A DNA stretch of 39,152 bases, from assembly GCA_036505615.1 (NCBI GenBank), contig DASXTB010000324.1:1-39152 (forward strand), in the 5' to 3' direction. Positions 8,637 to 17,129 of this stretch are shown one piece after another. Made by a program: the position numbers and the translations under genes. The notes beneath the pieces were generated by a model that did not search any database, had not been told where the DNA came from, and was given only the letters and a program-made list of their open reading frames with translations. How positions within the stretch are numbered: position 1 is the first letter of the stretch; the number at the start of each line of letters is the position of its first letter. This stretch comes from DASXTB01 sp036505615 (lineage in GTDB: Bacteria; Acidobacteriota; UBA6911; JACQSX01).

Positions 8637-8673
8637 ATGGCCTGCCTTACTTTACACCTTTTTCGGCGCGCGT

Positions 8674-8786
8674 GAAACCACGGGGGACACTGGGAACACG
8701 GGGACTAGGGCTTTCGAAATTGGCAGTAAATCTTATTGATAAAGCAATCCTTAAATCCCCGTGTTCCCAGTGTTCCCCGTGGTTTC
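8674..8786. repeat. 31-bp inverted repeat with 51-nt loop
   Basis: 8674-8704 and 8756-8786 are reverse complements over 31 positions except one, and that one would be a G-U pair in plus-strand RNA. Arm ends are GAAACCACGG and CCGTGGTTTC. The units (GGGAACAC, GGGGGACAC) recall the 8-bp unit arrays at 33040-33450. The element lies between the uspA-like gene and the MBL/rhodanese gene, both minus strand, so it could end the respiratory transcript, though no U-tract follows. Confidence 0.9.
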
Positions 8787-8854
8787 ATCGGTTTTGAGAC
8801 ACTCTCCTTGCCGCACCGCTGCTGACCTCTTCCCGTGGGTTTTTTCTCCGGATT

Positions 8855-9733
8855 CTAGGTTCGGGGTCTGAAGCCTGGAACTACTATCACCGGGATATGA
8901 GCGGCCCGGAGAATTGAATTGGTCGTGGCTCCGATGGCAAGGCGCTCCCGCACGACATTTCCCCGCTTTCCCACAATGACAAGGTCCGAACCAAGGCGTT
9001 CTGACTCGCCCAGGATAACCTCGGGAGGCTTTCCCTGGGCGACCAATGTTTCGACACCGCGAGGCGCACCAAACATCCGATTCAAGTCTTGAAGCTTTTT
9101 CCTTATCCTTTCAGGCACGGCGGCCAATTTTGCACGCGACTTCTCTCCAAAGGCTTCCATCATCGGTCCCAACTCGAGAGCATGCAGAACCGCAAGCTCA
9201 CTTCCATAATCAGCAGCCAGCTTGATGGCAAATCTCAAAGCCTCCAGCGACGGGTCCGAGAAATCAACCGCGCATAATATCGGCTTCCACTTGACGCTTC
9301 GCCTGCCCTGATCCGGCACCACAAGAACGGGCGTTCTCGATTGGCGCACGATCCTTTCCGTAGTCGAAGAAATGAAGAATCGCTCCAGCGTGGAGCGGCT
9401 GTGTTTAGCGACGGCTATCAAATCCGCCTTCTCGGCTTTGGCAAGCTTGCTCAGTTCTTGTCCGGGCGGACCGAGGCAGAGCCTCGTCTTCACTTCTTCT
9501 CCTCGAAGCGTTACGCCCTGGAAGAAATCCTGCAATTTGAAGCGGCCGATATTTTCCATTTCTTTCTTATATTCCGCACTGGGCAAGGAAAGAGAATAGA
9601 CGGGCATCGGCACTTGCAGCGAGTAAGCCCCAACGAGGTCAGCCTCTGTCTTCTTAGCCAGTTCCAAGGCATAGTCGAGCGCATTACGCGATAGCGGAGT
9701 AAAGTTTGTGGCAAAGAGAATCTTTCGAATCAT
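8855..9733 (-). CDS. Tandem universal stress protein (two UspA domains)
   Basis: A 292-residue cytoplasmic protein made of two UspA folds (about 1-142 and 150-288). Each begins with the ILFATNF/ILCAVDFSD strand and ends with the nucleotide-binding G-2x-G-9x-G(S/T) region. This region is well kept in the second domain (VGKRGNVVRERLAIGATTNSI) and altered in the first (AKHSRSTLERFFISSTTERI). ATP binding is therefore likely in domain two only. Its start overlaps the stop of the oxidase subunit IV gene (ATGA at 9733-9730), so it is the last gene of the respiratory cluster and is translationally coupled to it. That suggests a link to respiratory or redox stress; the molecular role is unknown. Confidence 0.9.
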   Translation of the reverse strand: MIRKILFATNFTPLSRNALDYALELAKKTEADLVGAYSLQVPMPVYSLSLPSAEYKKEMENIGRFKLQDFFQGVTLRGEEVKTRLCLGPPGQELSKLAKAEKADLIAVAKHSRSTLERFFISSTTERIVRQSRTPVLVVPDQGRRSVKWKPILCAVDFSDPSLEALRFAIKLAADYGSELAVLHALELGPMMEAFGEKSRAKLAAVPERIRKKLQDLNRMFGAPRGVETLVAQGKPPEVILGESERLGSDLVIVGKRGNVVRERLAIGATTNSILRAAHIPVIVVPGFRPRT

Positions 9734-10029
9734 TTGAGTGAAACCGACAGCCAGCTTCTGGTCAAATAGTCACTCATGGTCAGCGCAATCATAATCCCGA
9801 GCCAGAAAACGCCTCCAGCTATAACAATCTGGGTCAGCCGGTGGCTGTACCGGACATGCATGAAATAAAGCGCCACCAGCAACGCCTTCGTCACGGCAAT
9901 GCAAAGCGCGACAATGGCATTCCATCTCCCCAGTTCAAGGGACGAAACCCAGTAGGTAGTCGCTGTCAGAACCAGCAAGATGACAAAAATTACCAGGTAA
10001 GTGGAAATCGGAACAACCTTGTGCGACAT
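9730..10029 (-). CDS. Cytochrome c oxidase subunit IV (small membrane subunit)
   Basis: A 99-residue protein with three hydrophobic helices (about 9-31, 38-60 and 67-90) and the LLVALYFMHVRYSH motif typical of bacterial cytochrome oxidase subunit IV. It is a non-catalytic part of the oxidase in the cytoplasmic membrane. I start at ATG 10029 (MSHKVVPISTYL). A longer frame to 10116 would overlap subunit III by 73 bp. With this start the gap to subunit III is 14 bp. The stop overlaps the start of the UspA gene. Confidence 0.88.
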   Translation of the reverse strand: MSHKVVPISTYLVIFVILLVLTATTYWVSSLELGRWNAIVALCIAVTKALLVALYFMHVRYSHRLTQIVIAGGVFWLGIMIALTMSDYLTRSWLSVSLK

Positions 10030-10043
10030 AATCGCAAAATCCC

Positions 10044-10706
10044 TTATCTCAGATGACGGCCTATCAAGTAAAGCAAGGGGTATAGAAAAATCCAAATAAT
10101 GTCCACAAAGTGCCAATACAGTCCGGAAAGCTCCACCGGATGGTTATATTCCACTGTAAATCGGCCGCGTAAGGCCAGGTACACGAGCACGCTCAGCAAC
10201 CCGATCCCGATGATCATGTGTAGGGCATGCACGCCGGTCATCGCGAAATAAAGCGAAAAAAACATGGCCGCTTCCTGGCCATACGGCCCGGGATAGTGGA
10301 AGGATAGGCCCGGTACGTGATGTTCCTCGAACTTGTGATGATACTCGGCAAATTTGATTCCTAAGAACACCAGACCCAGCGCAATGGTCAGCAGCAGGCA
10401 AAGAATGAGCATTCTGCGCCGTCCTGTCTGTGCTCCGTAGACTGCCAGGGCCATGGTGAAGCTGCTGCAGATCAGGACTACGGTGTTTACAGTGCCCAGA
10501 ACAATGTCGAGATGCTGGCTGACTTCAGCAAATGCAAGTGCGTGGAGTGACCGGTAAACAGTGTACGCTGTGAACATGCCGCCGAAGAACATAATCTCCG
10601 TCGCCAGGAAGATCCACATTCCCAGCGTGCCTGCATCACGCTGTTGCTCAAGATCTTCAAACTGATGCGCCACAATGGAATGGGTCGCAATATCACTGTC
10701 AGCCAA
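10044..10706 (-). CDS. ctaE: Cytochrome c oxidase subunit III
   Basis: A 220-residue membrane protein of the heme-copper oxidase subunit III family, which stabilises subunit I and its proton uptake. It has five to six helices, EIMFFGGMF near residue 37, and the C-terminal signature MTGVHALHMIIG plus SGLYWHFVDIIWIFLYPLLYL. The start is TTG 10706, with GGAAGAG upstream at about 9 nt. It lies 14 bp ahead of subunit IV. A 189-bp gap separates it from subunit I and contains a foldback repeat. Confidence 0.93.
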   Translation of the reverse strand: MADSDIATHSIVAHQFEDLEQQRDAGTLGMWIFLATEIMFFGGMFTAYTVYRSLHALAFAEVSQHLDIVLGTVNTVVLICSSFTMALAVYGAQTGRRRMLILCLLLTIALGLVFLGIKFAEYHHKFEEHHVPGLSFHYPGPYGQEAAMFFSLYFAMTGVHALHMIIGIGLLSVLVYLALRGRFTVEYNHPVELSGLYWHFVDIIWIFLYPLLYLIGRHLR

Positions 10707-10739
10707 GGCTAAGTCTCTTCCATGAAGTACTACTGGATT

Positions 10740-10835
10740 CAGCGGCTCCGCATCCTTTGTGTCCGCCGTGTCCTTGGTGGTGAAGCTTTTTTGACCACAA
10801 AGGACCTAGAGCGACACGGCCCAACCGAAGGAAAA
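10740..10835. repeat. Degenerate foldback repeat (CCTTTGTGTCC type) inside the oxidase operon
   Basis: The sequence CCTTTGTGTCC...CCGTGTCCTTGGTGGT is followed, after GAAGCTTTTTTG, by ACCACAAAGGAC...GACACGG, giving partly complementary arms. The ACCACAAAGG core resembles the border of the element at 33001-33486. It occupies the gap between subunit I (10896) and subunit III (10706). Confidence 0.5.
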
Positions 10836-10895
10836 GCCGTCTACGCCAAGGACGCTGCGATTCCTGGGAGCAGTTTCGTCCTTCCTGGACGCCCC

Positions 10896-12551
10896 TCACA
10901 CCGCCTGCTTCTCCGGTCGAAGCTGACCTCCAAACTTAACTTCCTCTATCGACGGGAACTCATACGGCGCCCGCGTTACCAAGGGCGTCACTTCGAAATT
11001 TTCTGTGGGCGGCGGCGATGATGTCTGCCATTCCAACCCCGTCGCCGGCCAGGGATTTGCCTCAGCGACAGGCCCATACCGCATCGACCAAATCAGATAG
11101 ACCATGGGCAGCACATAGCCCACTGCGAGAATTGAAGCGCCGGCACTCGACATCACGTTGAGCACCTGAAACTCTTCGGGGTACGAATAGTAGCGCCGCG
11201 GCATGCCCATGTATCCAAGAAGGAACTGAGGAAAAAAAGTCAGATTGAATCCGACGAACACGATCAAGGCGCTCAGTCTGGCCCAGGCTTCCGGATACAT
11301 CCGTCCGCTGATCTTGGGCCACCAGTAGTGAATTCCACCGAGATAACCCATCACGGCGCCGCCGACCATAATGTAGTGAAAATGCGCCACCACGAAATAG
11401 GTGTCCGTTACATGCACGTCAATCCCCAACGCGGCCAGAAACAGCCCGGTCATTCCGCCGATGGTGAATAGCCCGATGAATCCGAAAGCGTAAAGCATCG
11501 GCGTCTGATAGGAGACCGAACCCTTGTAGAGTGTCGCAGTCCAGTTGAAAACCTTAATCGCAGAAGGAATGGCGACGGCGTAGCTGAGCAGAGAAAAAGC
11601 CATGCTCGCGTAAATGGACTGGCCGCTGACAAACATATGGTGTCCCCAGACAAGAAAGCCAAACACCGCAATGGCCACGCTGGAAAATGCAACGAACTTG
11701 TAGCCGTAAATGTTGTGCCGGGTAAAGGTAGCCACAAGCTCGCTGACGACCCCCATTGACGGCAGAACCATAATGTATACGGCCGGGTGGGAATAAAACC
11801 AGAATAGATGCTGGAAAAGCACCGGGTCTCCGCCGTAAGCAGGGTCAAACACTCCGATATGGAATAACCGCTCGATTGCCACCAACAGCAAGGTGACCGC
11901 CACCACCGGAGTTCCCAGCACCTGAATGATGCTGGTCGCATACATGCTCCATACAAACAGCGGCAGTCGGAACCAGGTCAATCCAGGGGCCCGCATAGTG
12001 TGAACGGTCACGATGAAATTCAACCCGGTCAGAATCGATGAAAACCCGGCGATGAAAATCCCGATGACCGTAGCAGCGACATTGGTATTCGAGAAGCTGG
12101 TACTGTACGGCGGATAAAAAGTCCAGCCGGTATCCACTCCTCCATTTACCAGCGCGTAAAGCATGAAAAGGCCGCCCAGGCTGAAGAGGTACCAGCTGAA
12201 CAGGTTCAAACGCGGGAACGCGACGTCCTTGGCTCCGATCATCAGCGGGATCAAGAAATTTCCGAGCACGGCAGGAATAGACGGTATTAGAAAGAAGAAG
12301 ACCATGATGATGCCGTGCATGGAAAACAATTTGTTATAGGTTTCCGCCGAGACCAAATCGCCTTTGGGCGTGAGCAGCTCCAGGCGAATCAACGTGGCAA
12401 AGAATCCGCCAATAAAGAAGAAGAAAGTAATCGATACAAGATAGAGCAATCCGATGCGCTTGTGATCGGTCGTAAACAGCCATGACCTCACGCCATAGCT
12501 GACATTCAGGTAATGTTCACGAGGATGGACTGGCTTTCCGGCTGTGCTCAT
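10896..12551 (-). CDS. ctaD: Cytochrome c oxidase subunit I, A2-type heme-copper oxidase
   Basis: A 551-residue catalytic subunit that reduces oxygen to water and pumps protons across the cytoplasmic membrane. It has about twelve helices. Ligands are visible: heme a by H79 (SMHG) and H392, CuB by H255, H304 and H305 (GHHMFVSGQ), and heme a3 by H390 (VVAHFHYIMVGG). Y259 is the expected cross-linked tyrosine. The CuB motif reads YSHPAVY (253-259) rather than the Glu-containing form, which marks subfamily A2. The start is ATG 12551, with AAGG upstream. It is fed by the cytochrome c domain of subunit II, encoded just upstream. No heme A synthesis genes are in the window. Confidence 0.97.
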   Translation of the reverse strand: MSTAGKPVHPREHYLNVSYGVRSWLFTTDHKRIGLLYLVSITFFFFIGGFFATLIRLELLTPKGDLVSAETYNKLFSMHGIIMVFFFLIPSIPAVLGNFLIPLMIGAKDVAFPRLNLFSWYLFSLGGLFMLYALVNGGVDTGWTFYPPYSTSFSNTNVAATVIGIFIAGFSSILTGLNFIVTVHTMRAPGLTWFRLPLFVWSMYATSIIQVLGTPVVAVTLLLVAIERLFHIGVFDPAYGGDPVLFQHLFWFYSHPAVYIMVLPSMGVVSELVATFTRHNIYGYKFVAFSSVAIAVFGFLVWGHHMFVSGQSIYASMAFSLLSYAVAIPSAIKVFNWTATLYKGSVSYQTPMLYAFGFIGLFTIGGMTGLFLAALGIDVHVTDTYFVVAHFHYIMVGGAVMGYLGGIHYWWPKISGRMYPEAWARLSALIVFVGFNLTFFPQFLLGYMGMPRRYYSYPEEFQVLNVMSSAGASILAVGYVLPMVYLIWSMRYGPVAEANPWPATGLEWQTSSPPPTENFEVTPLVTRAPYEFPSIEEVKFGGQLRPEKQAV

Positions 12552-12570
12552 ACCTTATCCTTCAAACATC

Positions 12571-12819
12571 GTCGCAGGTCGCAGGTCGAAACTCGCAAGT
12601 CAAGCAGTGCGGGCGACTCTGCGTGGTCACCCGTTCTTCCAATGAAGGCGGACAGATTCGGGCGACTGCGCGGGGCCGCCGCCCCGATCAAATTGATTCT
12701 CCCCACCCTCTGACATCCACAGCCTTTACTTCTTTGCATTCAACAATCAGTCGACTTTCGACTGACTTTCGACTTGCGACTTTCGACCTGCGACCTGCGA
12801 CTCGCGACTTGCGACCTGG
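12571..12819. repeat. Paired-arm tandem repeat (7-bp GCGACYT type) enclosing a REP-like pair
   Basis: The left arm (12571-12602) repeats AGGTCGC-type units. The right arm (12749-12819) repeats the complement CGACTTG/CGACCTG about ten times. The loop holds two REP-like palindromes: one starting GGGCGACTCTGCGTGG (from 12611) and a second at about 12660-12684. It lies between the subunit II and subunit I genes, inside the operon. Confidence 0.85.
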
Positions 12820-12832
12820 TCCTTGCAAGCGC

Positions 12833-13807
12833 CTACCTCTTATTCGTAACCGGACTTGCTCCCTGTTTTGGACCGAGTGATTTGATGTAAGCCACCAGTT
12901 GCAACAGCTGCTCTTCGCCGATCAACCCCTGGAACGTCGGCATGATGGAAGGACGGGCAAATCCGGCTACAATTTTTGCCTGAGAGCTGAGAATAGATTC
13001 GCGGATATAACTTTCGTCGGCCACTAATGTTTGACCGTTGTCCAAAATAACTTTCGAGCCGAATAATCCATCCAGTACCGGCCCGCGTCCTTGGGCGTCG
13101 CTGCGGTGGCAGGTATTACAGGCGCGAGACTGGAACAGCTTCTCTCCTGAAGAAGCCAGTGAACCCTCCGCCTGGCCGCCGCTCAGCCAGGCTTCATAAT
13201 CGGCCGGTTCCATCACGTCGACCCAACCGCCCATGCGGGAGTGATTTGTCCCGCAGTACTCGGCGCAAAATAAATGATAGCGGCCGGCATTAGTTGCCTC
13301 GAACCATCCAATGGTATAGCGTCCCTGCCCAGGCACAACGTCGTACTTGATTCGAAAAGCCGGAACAAAGAAGCTGTGAATCACATCTTCACTTGCCATG
13401 ATCAACTTGACTGCACGGCCAACCGGAACGTGCAGTTCGTTGATCTCACGCTGCCCGTCCGCGTGCTGGAATCTCCACATCCACTGTTTGGCGGTCACAT
13501 AAATCTCCATCGCCTCCCGCGGAGGCCGATAAATCTCAAAGTAGACGCTCGATCCCCATACAAAAATGCACATGGCAACGATGAACGGGATGACCGTCCA
13601 GATGATCTCAAGTCTGAGGGAAGTCTTGGTAGAACCGGGCACTTCATCCGGTGAACGGCGCCGGAACCTGACCGAATAGTAAAGCTCCAGGCCCGCGATG
13701 GTAATGGCTACGAAGATGGTAATCAGCACTAGAAATAAGTACAGCGCATCCGTGTGCCCGGCCACGCTGGATGCCTGATCGGGGGTGAATGGCAGACCCA
13801 GCAGCAT
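12833..13807 (-). CDS. ctaC: Cytochrome c oxidase subunit II with fused cytochrome c domain
   Basis: A 324-residue caa3-type subunit II that accepts electrons through its own cytochrome c domain and passes them to CuA. It has two helices (about 20-42 and 68-90) and a periplasmic cupredoxin domain. CuA ligands are H144, C181, C185, H189 and M192 within CAEYCGTNHSRM. The C-terminal cytochrome c has CNTCH (230-234), with M289 in IMPTF as the second heme ligand. The start ATG 13807 directly follows the SCO stop codon. Its downstream gap to subunit I carries a repeat element. Assembly of CuA probably depends on the adjacent SCO protein. Confidence 0.96.
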   Translation of the reverse strand: MLLGLPFTPDQASSVAGHTDALYLFLVLITIFVAITIAGLELYYSVRFRRRSPDEVPGSTKTSLRLEIIWTVIPFIVAMCIFVWGSSVYFEIYRPPREAMEIYVTAKQWMWRFQHADGQREINELHVPVGRAVKLIMASEDVIHSFFVPAFRIKYDVVPGQGRYTIGWFEATNAGRYHLFCAEYCGTNHSRMGGWVDVMEPADYEAWLSGGQAEGSLASSGEKLFQSRACNTCHRSDAQGRGPVLDGLFGSKVILDNGQTLVADESYIRESILSSQAKIVAGFARPSIMPTFQGLIGEEQLLQLVAYIKSLGPKQGASPVTNKR

Positions 13808-14695
13808 CTAAGCGGCCCCCTTCAGTTTTACAATCTCTTGGCCCGCTCCCTTACGGCGCAAAAAGAAAAACATCGTTGCCAGCGCGATCAACATCAAAGC
13901 GGCGCCCAGCTTCACGAAGTTCAACACAATGGCGCTGTACTTTCCTGTCGAAGGATCGTAGTGGTAGCAGAAGAGCAATATCTGGTCGACAGGTGAACCA
14001 ATCCGTTCTTCTGCAGCTTCAATCAAACCGAGCCGCAGATCTTTTGGGGCGTACTCAATGCCATAAAAATAACGGGCTGTTCTTCCGCGCGGTGTCAAAA
14101 CCACAACACCGCTGGCATGAGCGAACTGGCCGGTCGTGGGATTGAATGTATAGCGGAATCCGACGGCTCGCGCCAGGGCCCTGATTGAGTTTTCCTCGCC
14201 CGTCAGAAAGTGCCACCCTCCCGCCGCACCGGAGCGCTTGTATCGTTCCAGATAAGCTGCCTTCTTAACAGCAGCCAGCGACGGGGTGTCTCGTGGATCA
14301 AAGCTGACAGTCACCACATCGAATTGTCTGCCGACATCAAAGGAGAGCACTCCCAGACTGCTGGCAAGACCGTTGAGCACCTGATTGCACAGCATTGGGC
14401 ACTGAAAGTAAACGAGCGAAAGCACTACCGGCTTGCGGAAAAAGTAGTCCCCGAGCCGCACCGATCGTCCCTGCTCGTCGCGAAACATAAGGTCCAGGGG
14501 TACCTGCTCGTTCAACTTCTGATCTATGCCGATATCGCGCAGCGCCTGCGGGAGACGGCTCGACGGGGGCCCGACCTGCGGCGCCATTAGCTGGCCGAAG
14601 GCTATAGCGACTGAAGCCAGAAAGCAGAACACAGCTGCGAATGTCGAATGTCGAATGTCGAATGTCGAATGTCGATAGCTAGTAGTTTCGATCAT
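13808..14695 (-). CDS. SCO1/SenC-type copper chaperone for CuA assembly
   Basis: A 295-residue thioredoxin-fold protein that delivers copper to, or reduces, the CuA site of subunit II. The copper motif is C99-x3-C103 in YFQCPMLCNQ, with the distal histidine H193 in QFAHASGVVVL. A C-terminal helix (about 261-279) anchors it, followed by RRKG. The N-terminal hydrophobic stretch (20-34) could be a signal or anchor. Residues 8-19 (RHSTFDIRHSTF) are translated from the 7-bp repeat arm at 14637-14675, so the true N-terminus is uncertain. ATG 14695 is the only ATG before the domain. The gene abuts subunit II. Confidence 0.92.
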   Translation of the reverse strand: MIETTSYRHSTFDIRHSTFAAVFCFLASVAIAFGQLMAPQVGPPSSRLPQALRDIGIDQKLNEQVPLDLMFRDEQGRSVRLGDYFFRKPVVLSLVYFQCPMLCNQVLNGLASSLGVLSFDVGRQFDVVTVSFDPRDTPSLAAVKKAAYLERYKRSGAAGGWHFLTGEENSIRALARAVGFRYTFNPTTGQFAHASGVVVLTPRGRTARYFYGIEYAPKDLRLGLIEAAEERIGSPVDQILLFCYHYDPSTGKYSAIVLNFVKLGAALMLIALATMFFFLRRKGAGQEIVKLKGAA

Positions 14696-14796
14696 TTGTT
14701 CGTCTTATTCTGTTCTTGCGATCCTCCATCTACAGAATCACCCACCGGCCAACAAGTGCAGCTCATTCATTCGTCATTCGACATTCGTCATTCGTG
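14637..14796. repeat. Paired-arm tandem repeat, TCGAATG unit, overlapping the SCO start
   Basis: The left arm (14637-14675) is five near-perfect GAATGTC units. The right arm (14765-14796) carries CATTCGT/CATTCGA complements. The loop is about 90 bp and includes the SCO start codon. A short TTCTGCCTTCC stretch of a second unit type follows to 14821. The unit is the same as at 4983-5155. Confidence 0.85.
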
Positions 14797-14804
14797 GCTG
14801 CCTT

Positions 14805-15212
14805 CTACTTTCTGCCTTCCCCAGCCTGCTCCCTCACAGGCAGCCCTCTTTGCAGCAAGAGCTTCTTGGCATCTTCAATTGGTATTCTTACTACTCCGGC
14901 TTTTGAGTCGACCCAACCGTAACTGTTCAGCAACTGATCCTCTTGAGCACGGAATCTTTCGATGTCCATAGAGGGAGAATTCTCGTGCCTAGGAGCCCCC
15001 TGCAAGCGAGGCTCCGGGGGCACTTGCTGGCGTTCGCGAGCCAGCGGAGGCGCCTTCGCCTCCAATCTTTGCGTCTGAACCTCAAAGTGTCTCAACAGCC
15101 CCCACAAGATCAGGTAGATAACAATGGTGCAGGCAAGCAGAGCTACTCCGAATATGAGGATGCCTCGGATGTTGACGTCGCGGCGCTCGCGGGAAACTCC
15201 CGGATTGGTCAT
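14805..15212 (-). CDS. Conserved one-TM protein of the act-cox cluster (unknown function)
   Basis: A 135-residue protein with one helix near residues 16-41, then a Gln/Pro/Arg-rich linker (LEAKAPPLARERQQVPPEP) and a C-terminal motif of about 30 residues around YGWVDSKAGVVRIPIEDA. The motif sits on the periplasmic side if the N-terminus is inside. I recall the same C-terminal motif in small proteins next to alternative complex III or cytochrome oxidase genes elsewhere. No activity is known to me. The start is ATG 15212, 10 bp after the actF stop; a longer frame to 15299 would overlap actF by 77 bp. It is probably an accessory or assembly factor of the supercomplex. Confidence 0.7.
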   Translation of the reverse strand: MTNPGVSRERRDVNIRGILIFGVALLACTIVIYLILWGLLRHFEVQTQRLEAKAPPLARERQQVPPEPRLQGAPRHENSPSMDIERFRAQEDQLLNSYGWVDSKAGVVRIPIEDAKKLLLQRGLPVREQAGEGRK

Positions 15213-15222
15213 CTTCGCAGCA

Positions 15223-16455
15223 TTATCTTCCGCGGTCGGGTCTTGAATTTTTAGTTCTAAATTCTGAAGACCCGACCCCATGATGGGACGCCAGCGCATC
15301 TTCTAATTCCGGATCATTGAGCGGCAGCAACGGTCTGGTCTTCAGTTGCCAGGCAAAAAAAGCCAGCCAGACACCGCCCACACCCGCCGGAGCCGCAAAA
15401 TCCATCCAATGAATATGAAAGCGCCCCGCGTAAAATTCCGGTACGGTAAGCCAGAACAGATCAATAAAGCGCATCAGGATGAGCAGTGCGGCAACCACGG
15501 CCAGCGCGTTTGTGTTTCGTTTCAGGTCGCGCGATAACAACAGGACAAACGGAAGCGCGAAGTGAAACACGATCAGCAATATTCCCACCCACTGCCAGCC
15601 CCCCTGCCAGCGGCGCAAGTACCAGGGAATCTCTTGCGGCAGATTCCCAGCCCAAATAATGAGGAGTTGAGAAAACGAAAAGTATGCCCAGAGCATGGTA
15701 AACATCAGAAGTAATTTCCCTAAGTCTTGAAAATGGCTGGGCACAAAAATGGACGACATGGGCTCTCTTTTCGCAAGCAGAATGGCCATGGCAATAATGA
15801 ATGACATGGCCGACAAGCCCTGGCCTCCGATAAACAGCAGCCCGTATATTGTCGAGAACCACTGCGGCTCAATCGACATCACCCAGTCGATGGACGCAAA
15901 AGTTACCGTCAGACCGTAAAGCACCAGTCCGGGCCCGCTGATGACCTGAAGCCGCCGCGCTATCACCGGATTCGCTTTGCGATCCTGTTCCAGCGACCAT
16001 TTGTTCAAGAAGTACGCCAGCACCAGCCACACGGCGAAGTATAGGACCGCGCGGGCCAGAAAGAAGGGAACGTTAAGATAGGGCTGCTTGTGCTGCAGGA
16101 CTTCACTTTGCCGCACTACTTCGGAATCCGTCCAGAGGTACAGGTGACGCATCCCCAGGATCAGCGGAACAAATAGAAGCGCCAGCAACGGAAGCGTGCG
16201 GGTAGCTGATTCAAGCAAGCGGCGGATCACGATCCCCCATGCGCCTCCAGACAAATGCTGGAGCATGACGATCGCCAGCGAGCCGAGCGCCACTCCTATG
16301 AAAAACAGATAACCCATCAGGTAGGAGCGGAAGAACTGCTCAGGGCTGAAGAATGCCCCCAAAACGCAAAGCAGAAGACTGAAGACGCCGATCAGGAGAG
16401 CCCGCTGCTGGATGCTATCGACTACCGGCGGCGCGGCATATGCTGCTTGACTCAT
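15223..16455 (-). CDS. actF: Alternative complex III subunit ActF (membrane quinone-site subunit)
   Basis: A 410-residue polytopic membrane protein with about ten helices. It is related to ActC/NrfD-type subunits and forms the second membrane half of alternative complex III, which oxidises quinol and reduces cytochrome c. Recognisable stretches are QFFRSYLMGYLFFIGVALG near residue 41, FASIDWVMSIEPQWFSTIYG near 205 and GRFHIHWMDFAAPAG near 365. It overlaps actE by 4 bp (ATGA). The C-terminal tail is short and cytoplasmic. Identification rests on these motifs and on the gene order. Confidence 0.92.
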   Translation of the reverse strand: MSQAAYAAPPVVDSIQQRALLIGVFSLLLCVLGAFFSPEQFFRSYLMGYLFFIGVALGSLAIVMLQHLSGGAWGIVIRRLLESATRTLPLLALLFVPLILGMRHLYLWTDSEVVRQSEVLQHKQPYLNVPFFLARAVLYFAVWLVLAYFLNKWSLEQDRKANPVIARRLQVISGPGLVLYGLTVTFASIDWVMSIEPQWFSTIYGLLFIGGQGLSAMSFIIAMAILLAKREPMSSIFVPSHFQDLGKLLLMFTMLWAYFSFSQLLIIWAGNLPQEIPWYLRRWQGGWQWVGILLIVFHFALPFVLLLSRDLKRNTNALAVVAALLILMRFIDLFWLTVPEFYAGRFHIHWMDFAAPAGVGGVWLAFFAWQLKTRPLLPLNDPELEDALASHHGVGSSEFRTKNSRPDRGR

Positions 16456-17129
16456 TTCTGCCCTCCGCTTGCGAGTTTGCTTCGCTCCCCGGCGGGGACA
16501 TCATCAAGCGAGCCGTTCTGACTGAGCTGAAGCGCCCGGATGTAGCCGATGATGGCCCACCGATCCTGTGGGGAAATCTGCGCCGCATAATCGGGCATGG
16601 CGCCGAACCCGTTGCTGATTACGTCAAAAAAGTATCCCGGCGGAGCCTCTCTCAGCCGATCTGTATGAAACGATGGCGGGCGCCGATACCCGCGCTGCAC
16701 GATCATCCCGTTTCCCATACCCAGCCGTCCATGGCAGGGAGAGCAATAAATATTGAACCGCTCCTGTCCCCGGTCCAATACCTGGCCAGTGACGGCAACC
16801 GGAAAAACGTTGGCGTAACCGGACCCGATCTTCGCGCCAGCGGGGACAGACCTCATTTTCGCGCGGATAATGGCGTCTATCACCATTTGCGGCGCGCTGG
16901 ATTGGGCGCTTGACGGCGGACTAATTCTTCCTGTGTAAAGCAGTGGATCATCATGAAGCTGGCCCCGCGCGACAGTGCCTTCGACTAGCGGACGCGCCGA
17001 CCTTCCGTCTTCGAAAAAAGGACTGGGTCGGAGCGGTATATATTTCGGCTGCTTGGCCATCTGCTGGCTGCATGCCGGCAGCAGAAGAGCAAGGAGGGCA
17101 AGGAACCGATATGGATTATGATTCGACAT
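16452..17129 (-). CDS. actE: Alternative complex III subunit ActE, lipoprotein cytochrome c
   Basis: A 225-residue monoheme cytochrome c. The N-terminus has a lipobox LLPAC with C20 as the lipid-modified residue, so the protein is anchored on the periplasmic face. The heme motif is CSPCH (129-133), with M178 in GAMPDY as the likely second ligand. It probably hands electrons from the complex to the oxidase. It overlaps the end of actD by 14 bp and the start of actF by 4 bp, indicating translational coupling. Confidence 0.94.
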   Translation of the reverse strand: MSNHNPYRFLALLALLLPACSQQMAKQPKYIPLRPSPFFEDGRSARPLVEGTVARGQLHDDPLLYTGRISPPSSAQSSAPQMVIDAIIRAKMRSVPAGAKIGSGYANVFPVAVTGQVLDRGQERFNIYCSPCHGRLGMGNGMIVQRGYRRPPSFHTDRLREAPPGYFFDVISNGFGAMPDYAAQISPQDRWAIIGYIRALQLSQNGSLDDVPAGERSKLASGGQK

